IMG/VR virus record: IMGVR_UViG_3300005532_000244
Coordinates: 1-64,000 of that record
Reading direction: 5' to 3' (one strand)
Length of the DNA stretch: 64,000 nucleotides
DNA from: a virus
The position numbers and the translations under genes are program-made. This document shows, piece by piece, positions 33,000 to 41,241 of the stretch. Each line of letters begins with the position of its first letter. Positions within the stretch are counted from its first letter, which is position 1. The notes under the pieces were generated by a model. That model did no database searches, had not been told where the DNA came from, and saw only the letters and a list, made by a program, of their open reading frames with translations.

Positions 33000-33517
33000 T
33001 GCACGTCGTCGTCGGCTACACGAACCTCCGCCCGGAGGTTCAAGAGGCGCTGGACCGCCACGCCGCCGCCGTCGAGGTCGTCTACCAGGACTGCGCCCAC
33101 TCGAACGAGACCTACCACGATCTCCTCGACGAGCACTGGCAGGCCGGCACCGACTTCGCCGTTGTCGAGCACGACATCGTCATCGACGAGCGCGTCGTCC
33201 CCACGTTTGAGCGCTGCCCGGAGCCGTGGTGCGGCTTCGGCTACGAGCTTGCCGTCGGCTACCGCGTCGCGCTCGGGTGCACCCGCTTCCGCGCCGCGCT
33301 CATGGACGCGGTGCCCGATCTGTTCGAGCTCACACAGACCGAGACGCAATCCGGTGTGCCGCGGAAGGCGTGGTACCGGCTCGACGCCCGCGTCGACCAG
33401 ATCTTGCGCGAGCACGGCTACACGCCGCACCTGCACATGCCGCCCGTGAAGCACTTGAACGCGGTGCAGCGGCTCGCCGAACCCGTTCCCGTGTATGCCG
33501 CCGGAGAGGACCGCTGA
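32999..33517 (+). CDS. Glycosyltransferase-like GT-A protein
   Basis: Encodes 172 residues. N-terminal VVVGYTNLRPEVQEAL and FAVVEHDIVIDERVVPTFER (EHD in place of DxD), then PWCGFGYELAVGYRVALGCT resemble GT-A-fold sugar transferases. It follows another glycosyltransferase-like gene, so the two probably act on one product. Weaker match than its neighbour. Confidence 0.55.
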   Translation: MHVVVGYTNLRPEVQEALDRHAAAVEVVYQDCAHSNETYHDLLDEHWQAGTDFAVVEHDIVIDERVVPTFERCPEPWCGFGYELAVGYRVALGCTRFRAALMDAVPDLFELTQTETQSGVPRKAWYRLDARVDQILREHGYTPHLHMPPVKHLNAVQRLAEPVPVYAAGEDR

Positions 33518-35682
33518 TGCACGACGTCGACCTGACTCCCGACCTCTACTTCGCCGCGGAGATCGTCAAGGCCGAGACGCAGCCCGACGGGTCGGTGCTC
33601 GTCTACGGCTGCCCCGCGAACCCCGAGACGCTCGACAACGACGACCAGATCGCCGACGCCGGCTGGCTGAAGGAGGCGCTGCCCGCGTGGTTCCACTCGT
33701 ACGGGAACCTGCGCGAGATGCACCAGCCGTCCGCGGTCGGGACGGCGAAGAAACTCACCTGGGCCGACGACAAGCCGGAGATCGTCGCGAAGGTCGTCGA
33801 CCCGATCGCCGCGAAGAAGGTGCGCGAGGGCGTCTACAAGGCCTTCTCGATCGGCGTCCAAAAGCCCGAACTCGCCTACGACCGCAACGCCGCGGGCGGC
33901 CGGATCGTCGGCGGGAAGATCGTCGAGACCTCGCTGGTCGACCGGCCGTCGATCCCGGGTTCCGACATCGCGTCGTTCAAGGCCGCGGTGCAGTCGGGCT
34001 TCATGCTCTGCAAGGCCGTCGGTGTGAACGAGTGGCTCGACACGCAGATGGGCGTCGTGCTCGAAGACACCGCGAAGGCCTCGGAGGCGGACGTCGAGAA
34101 GCGCGACTTCGATCGCAACGTCGGCGGTGGCGTCGACCGCGATCAACTCCCGGCCGAGGACTTCGCCGGTCGGAACCGCAGTTTCCCGATCGACAAGCCG
34201 GGCGACGTCTCAGACGCCGCGTCGAGCATCGGTCGGGCGGGCGAGGACAACTACTCGCCCGAGCAGTTGAAGGAAAACATCATCCGGATCGCCCGACGCA
34301 AGGGACCGGCCTACGTCGCCGAGTTGCCCGAGTCGTGGAAGGGCGACGGCGACAAGGCCGCCAGCGTCGACGACGGGAAGTCCGTCGAGGCGCCGATCGA
34401 CAGCGCGAAGGAGGCATCACCCACGATGAACGACGAGAAGACCGTCGACGCCGAGAAGGGCGTGGACAGCGACTTCGCCGGCGGCGAGAAGGCGGCTGAG
34501 GCGGAGACGTCGAAGGGCGACGATCGCGAAGACACCGACCTCGGCGAGACCGCGAAGACCGACGAGGCCGACGAGGCCGACAAGAGCGACGAGGCGGAGA
34601 AGCTCGCCGAGCTCGCGAAGGACGCGTCGGCGTACTGCCCGAAGTGCGCGTCGCTGCAGAAGGTCGCGGACGGCCGGCTCGAAAAGATCGGTGCCGTCGA
34701 CGTGCTGCTCGGAAAGTGCGACGCCGGCCACGAGCTGCGCAAGGTGCTGCAGACGCCGTTGACCAAGAGCGACGACGCGGAGAAGAGCGGCGACGCCGAG
34801 AAGGCCGACGACGCGGAGAAGAGCGACGAGATCGCCAAGGACAGCACGATGAACGACTCCGATCTCGGCGCCGACGCCGACGGTGACGATGACGGCGACA
34901 AGTCCGCCGGCAGCGACGCGGAGAAGGCGCTCGCCGCGGCGGTCGAGAAGGTCGACGACGAAGCGGTCAAGGCCGCGGTCGCCGAACTGCTCAAGGACGC
35001 CGGCATCGACCTTGGCAAGGTAGGCCGCAAGATGAAGCAGCAGCGGCTCGATCGGCTCACCGCCGCGATCGGCGAGCTGTCGGAGCTCGCGAAGGAGCTC
35101 ACCGCCGACCCGGCCGGCGAGAAGGCCGCGAACGTTGGCGGCCCGACGCAGACCGACGGCGGCTCGAACCTCGCCGCGACGCGGTTCGTGTCGTGCCTGC
35201 GCACGGTGAACGAGCTCGCGCGGCTGCTCGCACCCGGCGACGGCGACTTCGGTCTCTCGACCGACGGCGCCGACACCCAGCTCGACGACACCGTCGCCGC
35301 GCCGATCCGGATCAAGGACCGGATCAACACGAACAGTGACGGCAAGGCCGTCACCCCTGATCTGACGAAGGCGGAGATCATCGACGAGGCAACCAAGCTC
35401 GTCGCGCCCGAGCTCGCGAAGTCGGTCGCTCAGGAGATCGGCAGGGCGTTCAGCCCGCTGGTGGAGCGGCTCGAGAAGGTCGAGCACACGCTAGTGCCGG
35501 CGCGGCCGCCCGTCCTGATCGAGGCTGACCGCCGACACGTCTTGAACGCCGACGCGACGAAGGCGGCCGAGCAGGAGGAGGCGCTGAAGGCCGACCTCGA
35601 GAAGTCGCTCGGCGGGCTCAGCGACCAGCAGCGCGAGCAGGTGCTCGCGTTCGCGCTGTCGCAGTCGCGCCGCGGCCGCTAG
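33517..35682 (+). CDS. XkdF-like prohead protease fused to acidic scaffold
   Basis: Encodes 721 residues. Residues ~1-170 match XkdF-type phage serine proteases: YGCPANPETLDNDDQIADAG, FHSYGNLREMHQPSAVG, VYKAFSIGVQKPEL and VETSLVDRPSIPG. Residues ~240-650 are a Lys/Asp/Glu/Ala-rich scaffold with DEAD/AEKSD-type repeats, interrupted near 373-410 by a zinc ribbon (YCPKCASLQK, KCDAGHELRK). The C-terminus (LGGLSDQQREQVLAFAL) probably contacts capsid. The protease would clear the scaffold during head maturation. It directly precedes the capsid gene. Confidence 0.82.
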   Translation: MHDVDLTPDLYFAAEIVKAETQPDGSVLVYGCPANPETLDNDDQIADAGWLKEALPAWFHSYGNLREMHQPSAVGTAKKLTWADDKPEIVAKVVDPIAAKKVREGVYKAFSIGVQKPELAYDRNAAGGRIVGGKIVETSLVDRPSIPGSDIASFKAAVQSGFMLCKAVGVNEWLDTQMGVVLEDTAKASEADVEKRDFDRNVGGGVDRDQLPAEDFAGRNRSFPIDKPGDVSDAASSIGRAGEDNYSPEQLKENIIRIARRKGPAYVAELPESWKGDGDKAASVDDGKSVEAPIDSAKEASPTMNDEKTVDAEKGVDSDFAGGEKAAEAETSKGDDREDTDLGETAKTDEADEADKSDEAEKLAELAKDASAYCPKCASLQKVADGRLEKIGAVDVLLGKCDAGHELRKVLQTPLTKSDDAEKSGDAEKADDAEKSDEIAKDSTMNDSDLGADADGDDDGDKSAGSDAEKALAAAVEKVDDEAVKAAVAELLKDAGIDLGKVGRKMKQQRLDRLTAAIGELSELAKELTADPAGEKAANVGGPTQTDGGSNLAATRFVSCLRTVNELARLLAPGDGDFGLSTDGADTQLDDTVAAPIRIKDRINTNSDGKAVTPDLTKAEIIDEATKLVAPELAKSVAQEIGRAFSPLVERLEKVEHTLVPARPPVLIEADRRHVLNADATKAAEQEEALKADLEKSLGGLSDQQREQVLAFALSQSRRGR

Positions 35683-35714
35683 CACCGCGCTTCGTCTCTC
35701 ACACCACCCAAACC

Positions 35715-35739
35715 AAAGGCCGCCCGCCGGGCGGTCTTT
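35715..35739 (+). terminator. Strong hairpin between protease and capsid genes
   Basis: AAAGG-CCGCCCG, one loop base, CGGGCGG-TCTTT: a stem of up to 12 bp including one G-U, ending in T residues. It may terminate part of the transcripts from upstream or protect the capsid mRNA 5' end, allowing capsid expression to be set separately. Confidence 0.65.
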
Positions 35740-35761
35740 CCATGAACGGAGTGATGACACA

Positions 35762-37222
35762 GTGAATGCAGTTCCGCAGGAGCTGCGCGAGACCGTCGAG
35801 ATGCTCAAGGGCGTCTACGCGGACCCGTCGTCCAAGCAGAGCATGGACGTCGCGGACATCGCGAAGACGTTCGGGCTCTCGTCGGGCTTCCAGCCCTACA
35901 ACCTCGCACCGTACGCGGTCATCTTGCAGCCCGTCTTCAGCCCGATCCGGAACCGGCTCGCGCGGCTGAAGGGGCAGGGCAAGATGGCCGAGTTCAAGGC
36001 TGTCACCTCGGTCGACACCTCCGGTGCGACCGGTGTCGCGGCCGAGGGCAGCGTCGCGTCCACGATCGCGACGCAGTTCGCCGACGTGCAGATCAGCTTC
36101 GCGTCGTACGGGCTCGCGTCTGACCCGGTCACCTATGAGCAGTTGTGGGCGGGCCAGGGCAAGGCCGGCGACTTCGACATCGACAGCCGCGCGCTGTCGG
36201 TCGCGAACCTGCTCAAGGCGCTGATGAACGCCGAGGAGAAGCTGATCATGTTCGGCCTCGGCCCGGCGTCGCAGATCACCACGAGCGGCGGGGACAGCTG
36301 GACGTTCGGCGGTCTCGTCGGCACCCCGAGCTCGCCGACGCTCACCGCAGGCACCTCGGGCACGATGACCGGCACCGTCTACGTCAAGCAGACGGTCGTC
36401 ACCGGCATGGGCGAGAGCCTGCCGTCGACGGCGGCGTCGAACGCGTTCGGCACCGCATCGAACGGGTCGCTGGCGATCACGCCGGTCGCGCCGTCGAACA
36501 AGCCGGTGCTGGGGTACAACATCTACCTCTCCACCGACAACGTCACGTACCACAAGTACACGCCGGCAACCGCACAGGCGAACGGGTACTCGACCAACGG
36601 CGCGCCGATCACCGTCACCGCGGTGCCCGGCTCGGGTGCGGCGCCTCCGACGGTCGACACGTCCGGCTCGTCGAACGCGTTCAACGGCATCTGGTCGTAC
36701 ATGTTCGCGGGTGGCTCCGGCGCGACGCTGTCGGCGCAGAACGCGCAGCTCACCTCGCTGACGCCGCTCGACAGCCTCTTCGAGAGCATCTGGAACGCGG
36801 CGTTCGGCGACCCGGACGACATCTGGTGCAACAGCCACGAGATCCGGACGCTCACGAACCTCACCGTCGGCTCCGGCAACCCGTACTACCTGCAGTACGC
36901 GCCGGCGCAGCAGAGCGACGTGATCGGCCGGTACCGCATCTCGCGGTACACGAACCAGGTCACGGGCAAGGTGCTGCCGATCTCGGTGCATGCGTGGCTG
37001 CCGCAGGGCTCGATCCTCACCACCTCGACGCAGCTGCCGGCGTGGTATGTCGGCAACAACGTGCCGTCGGTGTGGGCGATGGAGCTCACGCAGGACTACG
37101 TCGAGATCGACTACGAGCCCACCCGGACGGCGCCGACGTGGCAGTCCGAGATCCGCTGCTTCGGCGGTCTCAAGTGCCACGTCCCGTCGGTGAACGGGCT
37201 GCTCTACGCGATCACGCCGTAG
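35762..37222 (+). CDS. Major capsid protein with inserted Ig-like domain
   Basis: Encodes 486 residues. N-terminal LQPVFSPIRNRLARLKGQGK, the central ATGVAAEGSVASTIATQFAD and C-terminal VWAMELTQDYVEIDYEPTRT fit an HK97-type shell protein. Residues ~185-305 (AGTSGTMTGTVYVKQTVVTG, KPVLGYNIYLSTDNVTYHKY) form an FN3/Ig-like insertion that would protrude from the shell. Position after protease/scaffold and before connectors is canonical. GTG at 35762 with GGAG upstream at a rather long spacing. Confidence 0.87.
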   Translation: MNAVPQELRETVEMLKGVYADPSSKQSMDVADIAKTFGLSSGFQPYNLAPYAVILQPVFSPIRNRLARLKGQGKMAEFKAVTSVDTSGATGVAAEGSVASTIATQFADVQISFASYGLASDPVTYEQLWAGQGKAGDFDIDSRALSVANLLKALMNAEEKLIMFGLGPASQITTSGGDSWTFGGLVGTPSSPTLTAGTSGTMTGTVYVKQTVVTGMGESLPSTAASNAFGTASNGSLAITPVAPSNKPVLGYNIYLSTDNVTYHKYTPATAQANGYSTNGAPITVTAVPGSGAAPPTVDTSGSSNAFNGIWSYMFAGGSGATLSAQNAQLTSLTPLDSLFESIWNAAFGDPDDIWCNSHEIRTLTNLTVGSGNPYYLQYAPAQQSDVIGRYRISRYTNQVTGKVLPISVHAWLPQGSILTTSTQLPAWYVGNNVPSVWAMELTQDYVEIDYEPTRTAPTWQSEIRCFGGLKCHVPSVNGLLYAITP

Positions 37223-37275
37223 CCGCAGGCCTGAAGGATCCTCGGCGAACACGAAAACTCGTTTCGCTGGGGTAT

Positions 37276-37314
37276 GTGGGGTCCGGCTCGCTTGGCGGCA
37301 GGGCCGGACCCCAC
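37276..37314 (+). terminator. 12-bp perfect hairpin after capsid gene
   Basis: GTGGGGTCCGGC (37276-37287), 15-base loop, GCCGGACCCCAC (37303-37314). No T run follows, so it may act as an mRNA stabiliser or attenuator rather than an intrinsic terminator. Located 53 bases after the capsid stop. Confidence 0.6.
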
Positions 37315-37358
37315 TCGAACTCGCGCCGCCATCCACACATTCGAGAGAGAGGCGACAG

Positions 37359-37592
37359 GTGGCTCGCACCCAGTTGATCGGCGTCGATGACGGCTGCAAG
37401 GGGCTCGAGACGCCTGACGGCCGCGTGTTCCCGGTCAACGGGAACGTGGCCGAGCTGCCGGCCGGCGAGGCCAGGAACTTCCTCGACTCCGGGGCGCCGA
37501 ACCTGCATAGGCATAGGCGGGTCCGGCACGGCTGGTCGCCGTCGATCGAGCGCGGCTACGAGTTCGCGTTCGGGAAGGGAGCAAACGACTGA
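37359..37592 (+). CDS. Small head-module protein
   Basis: Encodes 77 residues: DDGCKGLETPDGRVFPVNGN then a basic C-terminus (HRHRRVRHGW). GTG start follows GAGAGAGGCGACAG. First gene after the capsid; the short beta-hairpin pattern resembles that of the next gene. Unknown. Confidence 0.55.
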   Translation: MARTQLIGVDDGCKGLETPDGRVFPVNGNVAELPAGEARNFLDSGAPNLHRHRRVRHGWSPSIERGYEFAFGKGAND

Positions 37593-38023
37593 TGTTTCTC
37601 AAGAGTCCAGATCCCACCGCATACGCGGTGACGATGGGTGGCCGCGTCTACCCGGTCCGCGACGGCGTGTTCCTCGTCGATCGAGAGGTCGCGCCGGAGC
37701 TGACGGCGTCGTTCGAGCCGGCGGACAACGTGCGCGAGGATCTCGCGCAGGAGCTCGTCGAGCTCGGGTCGAGCGAGGCGGAGCGGGTCCGCGAGACGTC
37801 GGCGCGAGCGGAGGTCGACGGCGCGCCGGGCGCGACCGTCGATCTGTCGCCGCTGCACGAGAGGATCGAGGCGGCGCACGACCGAATCGGCGAGCTCGAG
37901 CACCGGCTCGCAGAGCATCTCGCCACGCACACCGACGAGCCGAAGGACGCCGTCGCCGACACGGCGGCCAGCGACGAGCCCGGCGAGCAGCCTGCCGGCA
38001 AGAGCAAGGCCGCGAAGAAGTAG
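37592..38023 (+). CDS. Head-module protein with coiled coil
   Basis: Encodes 143 residues. N-terminal domain (PTAYAVTMGGRVYPVRDGVF) resembles the preceding protein; then an acidic helix (LHERIEAAHDRIGELEHRLA) likely to form a coiled coil and a Lys-rich tail (GKSKAAKK). Possibly a connector or decoration accessory. Confidence 0.55.
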   Translation: MFLKSPDPTAYAVTMGGRVYPVRDGVFLVDREVAPELTASFEPADNVREDLAQELVELGSSEAERVRETSARAEVDGAPGATVDLSPLHERIEAAHDRIGELEHRLAEHLATHTDEPKDAVADTAASDEPGEQPAGKSKAAKK

Positions 38024-38062
38024 CCGCGGCTGCAGGTTCCGTCCGCAGAGGGACGGATGGCA

Positions 38063-38095
38063 GGGAGCGCCCGGCCGACCCCTACGGGCGCTCCC
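38063..38095 (+). terminator. 11-bp perfect hairpin
   Basis: GGGAGCGCCCG (38063-38073), 11-base loop, CGGGCGCTCCC (38085-38095), then CAAAAACC. Third strong hairpin around the capsid region. Could limit transcription into the following membrane gene. Confidence 0.6.
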
Positions 38096-38106
38096 CAAAA
38101 ACCGAG

Positions 38107-38415
38107 ATGACGCACTGGTTCATGTCGCTGTCGATCGCGCGGCGCACCGCGCTCGTGTACGGGCTCGTGCTCGCCGGCTGGCTGTTCGGGCTCGAGCTGC
38201 CGGCCCGGTTCGGGCTGCTGCCGATCCTGACGTTGACCGGGGACGTGCGCGCCGCGATCCAGTGGTGGCACGTGCTCGGGTTCGAGCTCGCGGTCTTCTT
38301 CGTCGTGCTGTACGGCCACTTCGACGCGGGCTGGCGGGTGCGCTGGCTGATCTTGAGCGCGGCAGTGGTTGTGGCGTCGGCCGGCATCCACGCGTTCACG
38401 GTCACGCGGCCGTGA
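38107..38415 (+). CDS. Three-helix membrane protein
   Basis: Encodes 102 residues with hydrophobic segments near TALVYGLVLAGWLFGL, VLGFELAVFFVVLYG and WLILSAAVVVASAGI. Short loops, basic ends. No ribosome binding site is obvious after the hairpin. Lies among head genes; function unknown. Confidence 0.6.
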   Translation: MTHWFMSLSIARRTALVYGLVLAGWLFGLELPARFGLLPILTLTGDVRAAIQWWHVLGFELAVFFVVLYGHFDAGWRVRWLILSAAVVVASAGIHAFTVTRP

Positions 38416-38684
38416 AGGGGAAGCGTCTGCCGGACGGTGAGGAGCCGAAGAACGCGGGCGAGTACGCGTGGATTCCGTACTCGACGTGGCGGTTCAGGCC
38501 GTCGTTTCTGCGCGGTGAGGGCGAGTGGCATCTCGTCGCGCCGGATGGCCGGATCGGTGCGATCCGCAACGGGTCGCATACGTGGGTTGAGGATCCCGAC
38601 GGGGCGGTGACGTTCTCGCCGTCGCTGGTGATGCCGTCGGGCTGGCACGGCTTCCTCGAGCACGGCGTCTGGCGGGAGTGCTGA
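38412..38684 (+). CDS. Small unknown protein
   Basis: Encodes 90 residues rich in Trp and Gly: YAWIPYSTWRFRPSFLRGEG, WHLVAPDGRIGAIRNGSHTW and GWHGFLEHGVW. Beta-rich globular appearance. GTG start coupled to the previous stop. Not recognised. Confidence 0.55.
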   Translation: MKGKRLPDGEEPKNAGEYAWIPYSTWRFRPSFLRGEGEWHLVAPDGRIGAIRNGSHTWVEDPDGAVTFSPSLVMPSGWHGFLEHGVWREC

Positions 38685-38688
38685 GCGA

Positions 38689-39456
38689 ATGCGTATCTCG
38701 ACGATCAGCGAGCGCCCACTCGCGCGTGTAGCTGTGCTTGAGCCCGGCGATCTGCAGTTTGGCTACGACGCGAAGCCGCCGCAGTGGAAGTCGCAGCCGG
38801 TGCTCAAGTCGAGCTACCCGACCGGCGACGAGGTCGACCCGTGGGGGCCGGCGTACACACACGACGAAAGGCTCGTCTCCGAGCTGCTGCGCGAGTGCGT
38901 CAACGCCGCGCCGCTCGGCAGCGCGCCGGTCACCGTCTACGTCGGGCTCTGGGAGGGTCTCGCCCGCACGAACGGTTGGAGCACCTACGACCACCCCTAC
39001 TACCGCGACGGCGACGACATCTCCTGGTGGCACGGGCCCGGGCTGAAGCCGTGGGAGGGTGTGATCGCGCTCTCCGGCAAACGGATTGAGATCCACCCGG
39101 CGGTCACGCGGTACGTCGTCGCGCACGAGTACGGGCACGTCGTCGATGTCGCGCTCGCCCAGCTCCGCTACCCCGGCGACGGCAACGCGTTCCACAAGCT
39201 GCACGAGGACTACCGCCGGCTGCGGCGCCTGCCCGACGGGCCGGGCCACTACGGCAACGGCACCCACCATCTCGCGGTCGGTGAGGTACTCACGAACGAC
39301 TTCCGCACCGTGGTGCTCGGCCGCGAGTGCGACTTCTGGGCGCACCCGGTCACGCCCGGCTGGAAGCTGAAGGGCGTCCGGCGCTGGTGGGAGCGGGCGT
39401 GCGCCGATCTGCACGCGCTGTCCGAAATCGGAAGCGTCGAGCGAAGTAAGAGATGA
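38689..39456 (+). CDS. Putative zinc metallopeptidase
   Basis: Encodes 255 residues. YVVAHEYGHVVD contains HExGH (His146, Glu147, His150), the zincin metal-binding helix; a later His/Asp-rich stretch (GHYGNGTHHLAVGEVLTNDF) may supply the third ligand. No signal peptide, so it would act inside the cell or in the virion. Placed between capsid and connector genes and overlapping a nucleotidyltransferase-like gene; such a peptidase is not part of standard head assembly. Confidence 0.7.
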   Translation: MRISTISERPLARVAVLEPGDLQFGYDAKPPQWKSQPVLKSSYPTGDEVDPWGPAYTHDERLVSELLRECVNAAPLGSAPVTVYVGLWEGLARTNGWSTYDHPYYRDGDDISWWHGPGLKPWEGVIALSGKRIEIHPAVTRYVVAHEYGHVVDVALAQLRYPGDGNAFHKLHEDYRRLRRLPDGPGHYGNGTHHLAVGEVLTNDFRTVVLGRECDFWAHPVTPGWKLKGVRRWWERACADLHALSEIGSVERSKR

Positions 39457-39917
39457 CGAAGCTCGCCGAGGGGCAGCGGCCGGTCACCGGCGTCGGCCAG
39501 CCCGCCTACAAGAAGCTGCACCTGTTCGCCGAACTCGTCGAGCAGGCCTTCCCGGGCTGCGAGGTCTACCTCACCGGCACCGCCGCCGTCTCGAAGGAGT
39601 GGCGCGACGTCGACGTCCGCTGCGTGCTCCCGGGCCCGCTGTACCGCCGCTACGCCGGCGACCAGATCACCACGGAACGGATCGCGCGCGCCGCCGACGC
39701 GCCGCAGCACCGCCGCTCCGCAGCGCTGCACGACGAGAACCTCTCGAACGTCGCGCCGCTCGGCCGCCGCCGCGGCGCGCTCGAGCTCGCCTTCTCCGCG
39801 CTCGCGCACGAGATGACCGGACTCCCCGTCGATTTCCAGTTGATGTCGCGCGGCTACGAGCGCTGGTGCGGCTACCACGACCACTACGCCGAGCGGATCG
39901 GCCGGAGGGTCGTCTGA
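39453..39917 (+). CDS. Nucleotidyltransferase-fold protein
   Basis: Encodes 154 residues. LTGTAAVSKEWRDVDVRCVL gives a GT...S followed by Asp52 and Asp54, with a third acid in PVDFQL (Asp127), as in minimal nucleotidyltransferases that add nucleotides to proteins, RNA or antibiotics. Basic and compact. Start overlaps the metallopeptidase stop (ATGA), suggesting a functional pair. It could modify a host or virion target, or be antitoxin/toxin-related. Confidence 0.65.
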   Translation: MTKLAEGQRPVTGVGQPAYKKLHLFAELVEQAFPGCEVYLTGTAAVSKEWRDVDVRCVLPGPLYRRYAGDQITTERIARAADAPQHRRSAALHDENLSNVAPLGRRRGALELAFSALAHEMTGLPVDFQLMSRGYERWCGYHDHYAERIGRRVV

Positions 39918-40774
39918 TGCTCCCCTACGTCGACGCAGCCACCTTCGTCCAGGCCCCGACCGGGATCGACACGGCGCAGCTCGTCCCCGGCGGCCAGGAC
40001 CCGCAGCAGTCGGCTGAGCTGCAGAACCTGCTCGAGCGCGCAACCTCCTGGGTCGACACGTTCGGCTGCTACCAGCGTCTCGCCGCGACCACCGACAGCG
40101 AGGTCAAGCGGCTCCGGCCGAACAAGCAGGGCCAGATCGAGATCTTCACCAAGAACTTCCCCGTGATCGCGGTCGTCTCGGCGCAGTGGAACGACTTCTC
40201 CGGCTTCGCGACGTCGGCATGGACGGCGATCGACGTCACGAAGGTGCAGCCGCTCGAGCGGTCGCTGCTGATCTACGACCGCGACTACAGCTGGTGGCGA
40301 GGCCTGCGCGCGTTCCCGCTCGTCGTCGAGTACCAGTACCAGAACGGGTTCGCGCACACGACGCTCACCAGCGAGGCCACCGCGGAGTCGTCGACGCTCA
40401 CGGTCGCGTCGACGATCGGGATCGGCCCCACCACCGGCGGCCCCGGCAACTGGAACCTTGCGAGCGAACTGTTGATCCTCGACGGCGCCAACCGCGAGAT
40501 CGTGGAGGTCGCCTCGATCAGCGGGCAGACGCTGACGCTCGCGTCGCCGCTCAGCTTCGACCATCAGCCCGGCGCGCTCGTGACCGCGGTCCCGCCGACC
40601 GTGCAGGAAGCGACGATCCTCGCGGCGACGTGGATGGTGAAGAACCCGCGCGGCGACGCGTCGTTCGTGATGTCGGGCGGCGAGATCGAGAAGCAGAAGA
40701 CCGGCCCGACCGTCGAGGACGACCTGCTCGACAAGGCGTACAAGATGCTGACCCCGTATCGGCGGACACTGTGA
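39917..40774 (+). CDS. Head-tail connector (gp6-like)
   Basis: Encodes 285 residues. N-terminal helices (SAELQNLLERATSWVDTFGC) and C-terminal LAATWMVKNP resemble head-completion adaptor proteins. The middle (TLTVASTIGIGPTTGGPGNW; EIVEVASISGQTLTLASPLS) is a small beta module inserted as in many such proteins. Position before the gp10-like gene supports the call. Confidence 0.72.
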   Translation: MLPYVDAATFVQAPTGIDTAQLVPGGQDPQQSAELQNLLERATSWVDTFGCYQRLAATTDSEVKRLRPNKQGQIEIFTKNFPVIAVVSAQWNDFSGFATSAWTAIDVTKVQPLERSLLIYDRDYSWWRGLRAFPLVVEYQYQNGFAHTTLTSEATAESSTLTVASTIGIGPTTGGPGNWNLASELLILDGANREIVEVASISGQTLTLASPLSFDHQPGALVTAVPPTVQEATILAATWMVKNPRGDASFVMSGGEIEKQKTGPTVEDDLLDKAYKMLTPYRRTL

Positions 40775-41241
40775 TCCGGCTGCGGCTCGTCGTCCGGGAC
40801 GTCTCCGGTGCGCAGAAGCTGCGCGCCGTCGCTGCCCGTCTGCCCGGCCAGGTCGAAGACCTCGCCAGCGACGCGGCCAAGGTGACCGAGGCCGCGCTGC
40901 AGGAAGCCGCCCCGATCGGCAAACCCGGCACGAACTATCAGCCCGGCGCGCTGCGCCAATCGATCCAGTTCGACCTCGCCGGCACCACCGCGGAATTCTC
41001 CGCCTCACAGGTCGCCCAGTACGTGATCGGCGGCACCCCAGCCCACGAGATCGACCCCCGCGACAAGAAGGCGCTCGCCTTCTACTGGGAGGCGTTCGGC
41101 GACGACTTCGTGTTCGCACGCGTCCACCATCCGGGCACCAAACCGAACGACTTCCGTTCGCCCGCGCTCGAGCGTGCCGCCAACGAATCCGAGGCGCTGC
41201 TCGACGACCTCGCCGACACGATCGCCGACGGTTTCCGGTGA
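40771..41241 (+). CDS. HK97 gp10-like tail-completion protein
   Basis: Encodes 156 residues. VTEAALQEAAPIGKPGTNYQ, GALRQSIQFDLAG, IGGTPAHEIDPRDKKALAFY and HPGTKPNDFRSPALERA match the HK97 gp10 family of head-tail joining proteins. GTG start coupled to the connector gene. Confidence 0.85.
   Translation: MIRLRLVVRDVSGAQKLRAVAARLPGQVEDLASDAAKVTEAALQEAAPIGKPGTNYQPGALRQSIQFDLAGTTAEFSASQVAQYVIGGTPAHEIDPRDKKALAFYWEAFGDDFVFARVHHPGTKPNDFRSPALERAANESEALLDDLADTIADGFR

Noticed and set aside
34311-35396. Ser/Ala-rich minus-strand frame opposite the scaffold gene
   Set aside because: Mirror image of Lys/Asp/Glu-rich codons; long open antisense frames are expected at this GC content.
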